Positions 56,874 to 64,000 of a stretch of DNA of 64,000 bases are shown one piece after another; position 1 is the first letter of the stretch, and the number at the start of each line of letters is the position of its first letter. The stretch lies in the NCBI RefSeq assembly GCF_900108245.1, contig NZ_FNUY01000006.1:62001-126000 (forward strand), read 5' to 3'. This stretch comes from Allobosea lathyri. GTDB taxonomy: Bacteria; Pseudomonadota; Alphaproteobacteria; Rhizobiales; Beijerinckiaceae. Position numbers and translations under genes: made by a program. The notes under the pieces were generated by a model. That model was not told where the DNA came from, searched no databases, and was given only the letters and a program-made list of their open reading frames with translations.

Positions 56874-58103
56874 CTATGGGCGAACCTGCGGGACAGGGGC
56901 GGTGTCGGAGCCTGTCGGCGCCTTCGCACGCGTACGGTTCACCAGGAACGCCACCGCTCCCAATGCCAGAGCAATCAGGCTGCCGAGCGAGAAGACGGCG
57001 GAATACGCAAGGCCGGCCCGCTCGACCAGGGGGCCGCCGCCGAAGGCCGCGATGCCGTAGCCGATCTGATAGAATGCGATCAGCGCGCCCAGCATGGCGG
57101 CCGATTGCGCCGGGAACTCCTTGCCAGCGAAACTCAGGCTCAGCGGCAGGATGGCCGAGCAGGCGAGGCCGACCAGAGCGAAGGCGGCGATGCCGGCACT
57201 TGCGTCCTGTGCCCGCGCAACGAGCTGGAAGGCCAGCGCCAGCAGGAGCGGAAGTCCCACAAAAACGAGCGTGACCGGCAGCTTTCGCGCGAGAACGGCG
57301 AAGATGACCCGCCCGAGCGTCAGCATGATCCAGAAGGCCGTGAGGGCATATGACGCGTTTTCAGCGGAGACATTGCGCTGGGTGGAGAGATAGAGCGCCG
57401 CCCAATTGCCGCTGAGGGTTTCGGCAATGCCGTAAAGCAGCACCGCGGCCGCATAGATCCAGAAACGGCCGGGCAAGCTGGCGCCGTGGCTGGCCTCACC
57501 AACCGGCAGATCCAGCGGCGCGCGCAGCGTCGCCAGCAGCATCGCGCCAAGCGACAGGCTCATCAGGACCGGCAGGGCCCACCATGTGCCGAGCCAGCTG
57601 AACAGCGTGATCAGCAGGGGCGCGAGCGCTGTGCCAAGGCCGATCAGTGCGTTCAGGGTCAACACCGCGAAATCCTGGCGGGCCGGCGTGGAAAGGCCCT
57701 GGATCAGCGTGTTCAGCGTCATGGTCGTCGCGCCGAAGCCCAGGCCGAGCGCGCCGGTGGCGAGGCAGAGCGTGACGAAGGCTGCCGGCGAGCCGATCAG
57801 GAAGGGGCTCACGGCAAGCAGCGCCATGGAGGCGAGGTTGCCGCACAGCCCGAACTGCAAAACGCCGCGCAGGCCGAGTCGCCGTGCGAGCGACGAGCCG
57901 AAGGCCGACGCCAGGATGGCGAGCACGACCTGCGGAATGAACATCGCGCCATATTGCGTACTGCTCAGCGCAAAGCCGGTGGGGCTGACGAGGATCGCGC
58001 TGGCGGCTGGAAATGTGACGAGCGCCAGGCCCTGCACGACGCCAATCACATAAAGCAGCCCGATTTCGAACGGGCTGGCGGCTCCCGGCGTGGTTCTTGG
58101 CAT
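56874..58103 (-). CDS. Major facilitator superfamily transporter
   Basis: 409 residues from the ATG at 58103 with about 12 membrane helices. The cytoplasmic loop after helix 2 reads FGSSLARRLGLRGVLQFGLCGNL, a form of the MFS motif A. ETLSGNWAALYLS near residue 240 is similar to sugar or efflux permeases of the FucP/YbjJ-like group. Substrate is not predictable. The C-terminal tail is Pro-rich and short. The stop lies 13 bases beyond the CtrA-type box. Confidence 0.88.
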   Translation of the reverse strand: MPRTTPGAASPFEIGLLYVIGVVQGLALVTFPAASAILVSPTGFALSSTQYGAMFIPQVVLAILASAFGSSLARRLGLRGVLQFGLCGNLASMALLAVSPFLIGSPAAFVTLCLATGALGLGFGATTMTLNTLIQGLSTPARQDFAVLTLNALIGLGTALAPLLITLFSWLGTWWALPVLMSLSLGAMLLATLRAPLDLPVGEASHGASLPGRFWIYAAAVLLYGIAETLSGNWAALYLSTQRNVSAENASYALTAFWIMLTLGRVIFAVLARKLPVTLVFVGLPLLLALAFQLVARAQDASAGIAAFALVGLACSAILPLSLSFAGKEFPAQSAAMLGALIAFYQIGYGIAAFGGGPLVERAGLAYSAVFSLGSLIALALGAVAFLVNRTRAKAPTGSDTAPVPQVRP

Positions 58104-58467
58104 GATTGAGTTGACCCAGCGGCGCTGCGACAAGTGGTCGCCCACCTGATGGCGCTTGGCAAGAACCCGGGAGGGGCCGCATTCCGGCAGCAGCGCAACC
58201 TCTCCCGGATTTGACAAAGCGGCGGCGCTGGCCGAGTCTGGCGGGATGTCTAGCGCATTCCAATTTCGTCGCGACCTGCATCGGTCGGGCAACCTCATCG
58301 CGGGCCACTAGCCCCGGGTCTGTCGCGCTACGCGCCCAGATTCGGGGCGCGCGTGCTTACGACGCGTAGGACATTCCACCCACCTTATCGCGGACCGCGC
58401 CGGCGCCAGCTCGGGGGACATTTCCCCGGCTCCCGGCATTGCCGCATCCACCACACGAGACATCACC
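58104..58467. other. Intergenic region without a recognised gene
   Basis: 364 bases between the minus-strand MFS gene and the plus-strand rnk gene, so promoters for both should lie here. A weak palindrome around CCCGGGTCTG / CAGATTCGGGGC is seen at 58312-58348. No coding frame is convincing. Confidence 0.5.
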
Positions 58468-58890
58468 ATGAGCACGCGCACCAAGGGGCCGTCGCGCCCC
58501 GCTATCGTCGTTACCTCCGAGGATCATGAGAAGTTGAGCCGCATGGTCGCGGGCGCATCGACAACGATGCCGGAGCTGGCCGTCGAGCTCGCTCGCGAAC
58601 TCGACCGCGCCCGTATCCTGCCCGAAGGCCGCAGCTCGCCGGACCATGTCCGCATCGGCAGCCAGGTCGAATACCGCGACGAGGTAACGGGCAAGGTCGC
58701 CACGGTCACGCTCGTCTGGCCGCAGGAAGCCGATATTTCGCAAGGAAAGATCGCGGTCATGACGCCGATCGGCATCGCCCTGATCGGAATGGCGGCGGGC
58801 AAGTCGATCGACTGGACGACACGCTCGGGAGACGTCAAGCGCATGACGGTCCTGCAGGTCAACGAGCCGGCCGAACCGGCTTCGCCGTGA
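58468..58890 (+). CDS. rnk: Rnk-like regulator of nucleoside diphosphate kinase (GreA/GreB C-terminal fold)
   Basis: 140 residues. An N-terminal helical part (VTSEDHEKLSRMVAG) precedes a GreA-type FKBP-like domain: VRIGSQVEYRDEVTGKVATVTLVWPQEAD near residue 63, then ISVMTPIG-like KIAVMTPIGIALIGMAAGKSIDW near 95. Members bind RNA polymerase or NDK and affect nucleotide pools. The long coiled coil of true GreA/GreB is absent, as in Rnk. It is transcribed alone. Confidence 0.85.
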   Translation: MSTRTKGPSRPAIVVTSEDHEKLSRMVAGASTTMPELAVELARELDRARILPEGRSSPDHVRIGSQVEYRDEVTGKVATVTLVWPQEADISQGKIAVMTPIGIALIGMAAGKSIDWTTRSGDVKRMTVLQVNEPAEPASP

Positions 58891-58966
58891 GGAGCACATT
58901 GGGCGCTCCTCGGCGACGGGAAATGGCTCCCCCGCCAGAGCATGATGCGTTTCCGTGAAAACGCGG

Positions 58967-59062
58967 GTCATCCCGGGCGCAGCGTAGCGGAGACCCGGGA
59001 TCCATGCCCGAACATTGATCGCGAGCGCTCCGGAATGGATCCCGGGTCAAGCCCGGGATGAC
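58967..59062. repeat. Palindromic repeat family R2, copy 3
   Basis: Starts GTCATCCCGGGCGCAGCGTA and ends CAAGCCCGGGATGAC, with an inner GGGATCCAT/ATGGATCCC pair. It lies between the converging rnk and galE genes and could serve as a terminator-like hairpin. Confidence 0.82.
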
Positions 59063-59091
59063 GGCCTGTTTCCGAGTAAAGTGAGTGCGCG

Positions 59092-60081
59092 CTAAGTGGC
59101 GTTGCGAGTCTTCAGCTTCTCTTCCCAGGCGAGCGCCTGCATGACGATCTCTTCGAGGTCGTCATGCTCCGGCCGCCAGCCGAGTTCGTCCCGGATGCGG
59201 TCGGCGCGGGCGATCAGCGAGGCGGGGTCGCCGGCGCGCCTGCCGGCATAGGTCACCGGGAAATCGACGCCGGAGACCTGCTTCACCACCGCGACGACCT
59301 CGTTGACGGAATAGCCCCGGCCATAGCCGCAGTTCAGCGTCAGGCTCTCTCCGCCACTGCGCAGATGGTCGAGCGCGGCCAGATGGGCGCGGGCGAGGTC
59401 GGTGACATGGATGTAGTCGCGCACGCAGGTGCCGTCGGGCGTCGCATAATCGGTGCCGAACACGGTCAGCCCGTCGCGCTGGCCGAGCGCCGCCTGGCCG
59501 GCAACCTTGATCAGATGGGTGGCGTTGGGCGAGGATTGGCCGGAACGGCCCTTCGGGTCGGCGCCGGCGACGTTGAAATAGCGCAGCGCCACATAGGTGA
59601 AGCCATGGGCGCGCGCGACATCGCCCAGCATCCACTCGCTCATCAGCTTGGAGCGGCCATAGGGGTTGATCGGGTTGAGCGCGATCTCCTCGGGAACGGG
59701 TGAGACCGGCGGCTCGCCATAGACCGCCGCCGTCGAGGAAAAGATCACATGCTTGACGCCGCCGCGCACCGCGCTCTCCAGGAGGTTGCGCGTCTTCACG
59801 GTATTGTTGTGATAATAGCCGAGGGGATCTGTCACGGATTCCGGCACCACGATCTTGGCGGCGAAATGTGCGATCTCGACGATGCCATGTTCTGCGATGA
59901 CACTTTCCAGCAGGGCCTGGTCGCCGATATCGCCCTGCACGAAAATTGCTTCGGGAGGCACGGCCCACCAGAAACCTGTCGAGAGGTTGTCGAGAACGAC
60001 GACTTTCTCGCCACGATCGAGCAGTTCCAGCACCATATGGCTACCTATGTAGCCGGCTCCGCCCGAGACAAGTATCGCCAT
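59092..60081 (-). CDS. galE: UDP-glucose 4-epimerase
   Basis: 329 residues, extended SDR. It interconverts UDP-glucose and UDP-galactose. The NAD motif is ILVSGGAGYIGSHMVLELL, HFAAKIVVPESVTDPLGYYHNN near residue 72 is the GalE-specific segment, FSSTAAVYGEP near 118 and the catalytic NPYGRSKLMSEWML near 143 follow. YVALRYFNVAGADPKGRSGQ near 164 and GTCVRDYIHVTDLARAH near 218 are also diagnostic. Length and motifs are normal. It is divergent from galU. Confidence 0.96.
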   Translation of the reverse strand: MAILVSGGAGYIGSHMVLELLDRGEKVVVLDNLSTGFWWAVPPEAIFVQGDIGDQALLESVIAEHGIVEIAHFAAKIVVPESVTDPLGYYHNNTVKTRNLLESAVRGGVKHVIFSSTAAVYGEPPVSPVPEEIALNPINPYGRSKLMSEWMLGDVARAHGFTYVALRYFNVAGADPKGRSGQSSPNATHLIKVAGQAALGQRDGLTVFGTDYATPDGTCVRDYIHVTDLARAHLAALDHLRSGGESLTLNCGYGRGYSVNEVVAVVKQVSGVDFPVTYAGRRAGDPASLIARADRIRDELGWRPEHDDLEEIVMQALAWEEKLKTRNAT

Positions 60082-60108
60082 GGTCTATCTCCTGAAGTCC
60101 AACAGATC

Positions 60109-60134
60109 GGAACCAGCTCTACGTAAAATGCGTT
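60109..60134 (+). promoter_or_regulatory. EcfG-type promoter candidate upstream of galU
   Basis: GGAAC, 17 bases, CGTT, in the galU direction, matching the general-stress sigma consensus. The predicted start would leave a leader of about 118 bases. The match is short and made by eye. Confidence 0.45.
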
Positions 60135-60260
60135 GACGAGTTCTCAAGCTCGTTCTGCTATCGGCGCGCGGCGGCCGTCCTCCATGGGGTCGGGCACCGG
60201 TTGCTTCTTTCACTCATACCGCCACAGGCCAGCCGGGCCGAGGCGCGAATTGGACCTTTC

Positions 60261-61142
60261 ATGACGAAACGCATCCGCAAGGCCGTCCTTCCCGTTGCCG
60301 GTCTCGGCACCCGCTTCCTGCCCGCGACCAAGGCTATCCCGAAGGAGATGTTGACCATCGTCGACCGGCCGGTCGTCCAGCATGTGGTCGACGAGGCGCG
60401 CGCTGCCGGCATCGAGCATTTCGTCTTCATCACCGGCCGCAACAAGGCGGTGATCGAGGACCATTTCGACCTCGCCTACGAACTCGACGACACCCTGCGC
60501 AAGCGCGGCAAGACCAAGGAGCTGGAAGCGCTGCTGGCCGATCTGCCATCCGCCGGCGGCACGAGCTTCACCCGCCAGCAGGCGCCGCTCGGCCTCGGCC
60601 ACGCCGTCTGGTGCGCCCGCGACATCATCGGCGACGACGAGCCTTTCGCGCTGCTGCTGCCGGACATGTTGCATCATACGCATGGCAAGGGCTGTCTCGC
60701 GGAGATGATGGATGCCTATAACAGGCATGGCGGCAATCATGTCGCTGTCGCGCCCGTTCCCGATGACCAGACGCATCAATACGGTATCGTCGGTGTCGAG
60801 GATGTGAAGGCCAAGGTCTCCCGGATCACCAAGATGGTCGAGAAGCCGCCGAAGGGCACCGCGCCGTCGAACCTGCACATCACCGGCCGCTATATCCTGC
60901 AGCCGACGATCTTCAACCTGCTCGCCAATCAGGAGCCGGGCGCCGGCGGCGAGATCCAGCTGACCGATTCGATGATCGCGCTGTCGCGGCTGGAGCCTTT
61001 CCATGCCGTGCGCTTCGACGGCGACATCTACGATACCGGCTCGAAGATCGGCTTCCTCGCCGCGAACATCGCCTATGCGCTCGATCGCGGCGATCTCGGC
61101 CCGCAATTGCGCCAGGAGATCGAGCGGCTGCTCGAGCGTTGA
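60261..61142 (+). CDS. galU: UTP-glucose-1-phosphate uridylyltransferase
   Basis: 293 residues from the ATG at 60261. It makes UDP-glucose, the precursor for exopolysaccharide, lipopolysaccharide and, via GalE, UDP-galactose. [25 protein letters not shown] is the nucleotide-binding N-terminus, [20 protein letters not shown] near residue 194 is the sugar-phosphate site, and [13 protein letters not shown] near 232 is the conserved C-terminal motif. Length is normal. It is adjacent to galE in opposite orientation. Confidence 0.97.
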   Translation: MTKRIRKAVLPVAGLGTRFLPATKAIPKEMLTIVDRPVVQHVVDEARAAGIEHFVFITGRNKAVIEDHFDLAYELDDTLRKRGKTKELEALLADLPSAGGTSFTRQQAPLGLGHAVWCARDIIGDDEPFALLLPDMLHHTHGKGCLAEMMDAYNRHGGNHVAVAPVPDDQTHQYGIVGVEDVKAKVSRITKMVEKPPKGTAPSNLHITGRYILQPTIFNLLANQEPGAGGEIQLTDSMIALSRLEPFHAVRFDGDIYDTGSKIGFLAANIAYALDRGDLGPQLRQEIERLLER

Positions 61143-61185
61143 TGCCCGGCTCGGATCGACCGGCCGGGGTGAGGGAGTTGCGCGG

Positions 61186-62070
61186 TTGAGCGAGGACGGG
61201 ATCGTGTTCGACCGCGCGCTTGGGCGTCTGCGCCTGGCGCGCGCGCTTGCCGCGGGATATCCCGACTTCCTGCTGGTGCGCGCCACCGAGGATCTGGACG
61301 AGCGGCTCGGCGCGGTGCTGCGGCAATTCGGCGCGGCCGCGGATCTCGGCACGCCGCTGCCGCTGGCAGGCCCGGTCCTGCGCGCAAAGGCCGACACGCT
61401 GCTGCGGATGGCGGAGGTGGAAGGCGGTCCAGCCGATCTGGTCGGCGACCTCGAACGCCTGCCGCTGGCGCCAAATTCGCTCGATCTCGCGGTGTCGCTG
61501 CTGGCGCTGCATGGCGTCAACGACGTGCCGGGAGCCCTGATCCAGATCAGGCGCGCGCTTCGGCCCGATGGCCTGTTCATCGGCTGCCTGCTCGGCGGGC
61601 GCAGCCTGCAGGAATTGCGGCAGGCGCTTCTCGAAGCCGAGGCGGAGACGGCCGGCGGCGTCAGTCCGCGCGTTGCGCCCTTCGTCGATCTGCGCGATCT
61701 CGGCAGCCTGCTGCAGCGCGCCGGCTTTGCACTGCCGGTCGTCGACAGCGAGGTCGTGACCGTGCGCTATCGCGACATGTTCGGCCTGCTGCGCGATCTG
61801 CGCGCCATGGGCTGGGGCAACGCGCTGGCGGCCCGGCGCAAGACTGGCCTGCGCCGCGACACGCTGCTGCGGGCTGCGGCGATCTATGCCGAGCGCTTTG
61901 CCGACGCGGACGGGCGGCTGCGCGCGACCTTCGAGATCGTCTGGCTCTCGGGCTGGGTTCCGCATGAAAGCCAGCAGAAGCCGCTGCGGCCGGGCTCGGC
62001 CAAGGCGCGGCTGGCCGATGCGCTCGGCGTGCCCGAGATCAAGACGGGCGAGAAGGCGGGAGACGCTTGA
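61186..62070 (+). CDS. SAM-dependent methyltransferase, BioC/NDUFAF5-like
   Basis: About 294 residues if translation starts at the TTG at 61186, where the protein reads MSEDGIVFDRALGRLRLARA as homologues do; AGGGAG lies about 9 bases upstream and no in-frame ATG is nearby. The methyltransferase core is seen as LAPNSLDLAVSLLALHGVNDVPGALIQIRRALRPDGLFIGCLLG near residues 94-137. An ATFEIVWLSGWVPHESQQKPLRPGSAK tail matches the mitochondrial complex I assembly factor NDUFAF5 family and its alphaproteobacterial relatives. The canonical Gly-rich SAM loop is weak, so the exact activity is unproven. Confidence 0.8.
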   Translation: MSEDGIVFDRALGRLRLARALAAGYPDFLLVRATEDLDERLGAVLRQFGAAADLGTPLPLAGPVLRAKADTLLRMAEVEGGPADLVGDLERLPLAPNSLDLAVSLLALHGVNDVPGALIQIRRALRPDGLFIGCLLGGRSLQELRQALLEAEAETAGGVSPRVAPFVDLRDLGSLLQRAGFALPVVDSEVVTVRYRDMFGLLRDLRAMGWGNALAARRKTGLRRDTLLRAAAIYAERFADADGRLRATFEIVWLSGWVPHESQQKPLRPGSAKARLADALGVPEIKTGEKAGDA

Positions 62071-62107
62071 TGATGAGCGAGCTCTTGACGAGGCGTCGAT
62101 GTAACTC

Positions 62108-62215
62108 AGCCCTCATCCTGAGGAGCCGCGCAGCGGCGTCTCGAAGGATGTTCAGAGCGCGCTGGAACACCCTTCGAGACGCAAGGCTTCCGCCTTGCTC
62201 CTCAGGGTGAGGGCT
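62108..62215. repeat. Palindromic repeat family R1, intergenic copy
   Basis: Starts AGCCCTCATCCTGAGGAGCC and ends CTCCTCAGGGTGAGGGCT, close to the in-gene copy at 16382-16487. Its right end supplies the GTGAGGG sequence just before the thioesterase start. Confidence 0.85.
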
Positions 62216-62217
62216 TG

Positions 62218-62691
62218 ATGTATGACAGGTACTCGAGGATGAACCAGCGCCAACCCCGTCTCGCCCGCGCCGATTTCAGTCTGTTCCGCCCGGTCCCGAC
62301 GCGCTGGCATGACAATGACGTCTTCGGCCACGTCAACAATGTCGTCTATTACGCCTGGTTCGACACCGCGGTGAACGCCTGGCTGATCGAGCGCGGTTTC
62401 CTCGACCCCGCGAGCAGTGCCGTCATCGGGCTCGTCGTCGAAACGACCTGCACTTATTTCGAGAGCGTCGCCTTTCCCGAGACGGTCGAGATCGGCCTCG
62501 GCGTCGACAGGCTCGGCACCAGCTCGGTGACCTACCGGCTCGGCATCTTCCGCGAAGGCGCGGGGCAGGCGGCGGCACAGGGCCGCTTCACCCATGTCTA
62601 TGTCGAGCGCACGACACAGAAACCGGTCGCGATCCCGGCGCCGCTGAGAGCGGCGCTGGAAGGGCTCACATCGTCAGGCGAACGGCGCTGA
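62218..62691 (+). CDS. Hotdog-fold acyl-CoA thioesterase (4HBT/YbgC-like)
   Basis: 157 residues from the ATG at 62218, which has GAGGG 4 bases upstream; an ATG at 62239 would shorten it by seven residues and is closer to the usual start. The active-site segment is TRWHDNDVFGHVNNVVYYAWFDTAVNAWL near residue 29, with the catalytic Asp. The beta-sheet core includes VETTCTYFESVAFPETVEIGLGVDRLGTSSV near 71. Such enzymes hydrolyse short or aryl acyl-CoA. The C-terminus overlaps the converging TadG-like gene by 26 bases. Confidence 0.88.
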   Translation: MYDRYSRMNQRQPRLARADFSLFRPVPTRWHDNDVFGHVNNVVYYAWFDTAVNAWLIERGFLDPASSAVIGLVVETTCTYFESVAFPETVEIGLGVDRLGTSSVTYRLGIFREGAGQAAAQGRFTHVYVERTTQKPVAIPAPLRAALEGLTSSGERR

Positions 62692-63919
62692 TTTCCCGGG
62701 CGATGGCTTCGATCACCGGGCCGATGCCGGCTGCGTCCTTGACGTTGTAATACATGTCCGGCTTGGAGGCGCAGCCCTGGAGAAGCCCGGCGTTCCCGTC
62801 GATGACGCGGATCGTATAGACTTTGATGCCGGCGGCTTTGGCGGAGTCGCAGGCCGCCTTGGTCTTTGGATCGATCAGCGCAGCCTTGTTGGTGCCCCGC
62901 GGCATGTCCTTGGTGAAGCGGTTGTCGGTGTTGTCGCCGTCGGTCAGCACGATCATGTATTTGGTCAGGCGCGGCGTGCCGGTGTCGGCGGCCTCGGGCA
63001 GCGGGGCATCCCGGCTGAGCGCCGCCAGCCCCCAGGCGATGCCGACCGTGACGTTGGTGTTGCCGACGGGGCGCATCGCCGTGACGGTGTCGCGCAGGTT
63101 CTGCCAGTTGTCGGTGAGGGGACGCAGTTCGGCCAGGCCCGTGTTCCTGGTGACGCTCGTCGCGCATGTCGTGGCGGGATATTTGGCGTCGAGTGCGGCG
63201 GCGCTGGCGTCGCTGGTGTCATATGGCGAGTCCCGATCGGCGACGCAGCCCTGCCAGTCCTGCTTCTGGACGAGATAGGCGGGATCCGTGGCCCGGGTCT
63301 TGAACCGCATCCAGTCCTCGTCCTTATAGCTCAGCGGCAGGCGCACCTGCGTCTCGAAGGGGACGATGGAAACCCTGATATTGCTGGGCGTCGCATTCGA
63401 TGCCTGCATCGTGTCGATGAACTTGTTCGTCGCCTTCTTGAGCTCGTCCATCTTGCTGGAGCGGTCCATGGAGCCGGTATTGTCGAGCACCAGCGCAACC
63501 TCGATCGTGTTGGTGCCCCAGCCGGCCTGCGCAGTCGAAGCCACGGGAATCGTGTCGATGCCGATGATCTTGGTCAGGCTCGTCGCGACCGTAGTGTCCG
63601 CCTTGACGCTGACGGTCCGGGCGGTGCGATTGACCAAGACAGAATAGCTTCCGAGCTTCGCGTCGGAATTGCCCTGAAGATTGGCCCGGATCAGCGCTTC
63701 GGCGCGGGTCTTCAATTGCGCATCGGTCAGGCGCGTGGCGTCGCGGGCGACCATCAGAGCCGCCGAATCGACCGCTGCGTTCAATGTCGCGCGGGCAGAG
63801 CTGGCCCGGGCATAGTCGACGGCTGCGCCGGCGGCCCCGAGAAGCGGGATGATCGCCAGGCCAAACAGCATCGCGACGTTGCCGGAACTGTCTTTCCCGA
63901 AACGAGACAAAAGCGACAT
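62666..63919 (-). CDS. TadG-like pilus-assembly/von Willebrand factor A protein
   Basis: 417 residues from the ATG at 63919, preceded by GGAGGAG 6 bases away; an ATG at 63934 is upstream. The N-terminus is a TadE/TadG-type anchor (LSRFGKDSSGNVAMLFGLAI) that ends in a single membrane helix near residue 35. The rest, outside the membrane, is a VWA domain with the MIDAS site EVALVLDNTGSMDRSSKMDELK near residue 145 and YMIVLTDGDNTDNRF near 323. Two Cys pairs may form disulfides. TadG-like proteins work with Flp-type pili or adhesion machinery, but no other tad gene is in the window. The N-terminal GNVAML motif could be a prepilin-like signal. Confidence 0.88.
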   Translation of the reverse strand: MSLLSRFGKDSSGNVAMLFGLAIIPLLGAAGAAVDYARASSARATLNAAVDSAALMVARDATRLTDAQLKTRAEALIRANLQGNSDAKLGSYSVLVNRTARTVSVKADTTVATSLTKIIGIDTIPVASTAQAGWGTNTIEVALVLDNTGSMDRSSKMDELKKATNKFIDTMQASNATPSNIRVSIVPFETQVRLPLSYKDEDWMRFKTRATDPAYLVQKQDWQGCVADRDSPYDTSDASAAALDAKYPATTCATSVTRNTGLAELRPLTDNWQNLRDTVTAMRPVGNTNVTVGIAWGLAALSRDAPLPEAADTGTPRLTKYMIVLTDGDNTDNRFTKDMPRGTNKAALIDPKTKAACDSAKAAGIKVYTIRVIDGNAGLLQGCASKPDMYYNVKDAAGIGPVIEAIAREISAVRLTM

Positions 63920-64000
63920 GACCTGCTCCTCCATGGCACGGTCCGCTCCATGCCGGGGAAAACAGCGCAGATTGCGTGCCAGCAGGGTGATGCAGGGCGG

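Overview
The window is one contiguous stretch of GC-rich alphaproteobacterial chromosome. Several things point to the order Hyphomicrobiales, perhaps a Bosea-like lineage (an inference from gene content, not tested): CobS/CobT of the aerobic cobalamin pathway, an HWE-family histidine kinase, CpdR, a ROSE-type RNA thermometer before a small heat-shock gene, an L21 protein with a helix-hairpin-helix tail, a candidate anti-Shine-Dalgarno small RNA, and several dispersed palindromic repeat families. No phage, intact insertion sequence, rRNA or CRISPR array was seen.

Layout. (1) 1-17,030: two divergent gene clusters. The minus-strand cluster encodes a complete oligopeptide-type ABC importer (fused double ATPase, Tat-exported binding protein, two permeases), then a glycosyltransferase and a polysaccharide deacetylase. 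The plus-strand cluster encodes an unusual ABC protein with a degenerate nucleotide-binding domain, a stand-alone cyclic-nucleotide-binding domain, a membrane protein joining a 2Fe-2S ferredoxin domain to a class III cyclase domain, and then a methyltransferase-like protein and two glycosyltransferases. Most of these genes overlap by 4 bases. This is the most unusual system here. (2) 17,050-23,530: cobS, a GFA-family gene, a GNAT gene, cobT and a phytase-like esterase as one tight operon behind two sigma-54-like motifs, followed by rpmB on the minus strand and a DUF3108 gene. (3) 23,700-31,860: a NIPSNAP/aminotransferase pair and a likely sugar-acid catabolic group (IlvD/Edd dehydratase, PEP-mutase/isocitrate-lyase-like enzyme, two dehydrogenases). 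(4) 31,970-34,250: GNAT, rpmA, rplU and tRNA-Ser(CGA). (5) 34,250-39,900: a gene-poor accessory stretch of small unknown genes, an HWE kinase behind an EcfG-type promoter, and an M15-like peptidase. (6) 40,100-47,040: tRNA-Val(GAC), cpdR, N-formylglutamate amidohydrolase, a candidate small RNA, a HisN-like phosphatase, a lysophospholipase-like hydrolase, an RNA thermometer with hsp20, a proline-rich repeat protein and threonine aldolase. (7) 47,640-53,890: gltB and gltD, ammonium assimilation. (8) 53,960-64,000: envelope and cell-cycle genes (GDSL hydrolase, MltB-type transglycosylase behind a CtrA-type box, MFS transporter), rnk, galE and galU (UDP-sugar supply), a methyltransferase, a thioesterase and a TadG-like von Willebrand protein.

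How it fits together. GalE and GalU make nucleotide sugars that glycosyltransferases like those at 1-17 kb could use. The cyclase, cNMP-domain and ABC cassette looks like a signalling module coupled to an envelope glycoconjugate or export function. CpdR plus the CtrA-type box before mltB link the window to the CckA-ChpT-CpdR-CtrA cell-cycle circuit. EcfG-type motifs before the HWE kinase gene and galU suggest general stress control. Regulatory motif calls were made by eye and are candidates.
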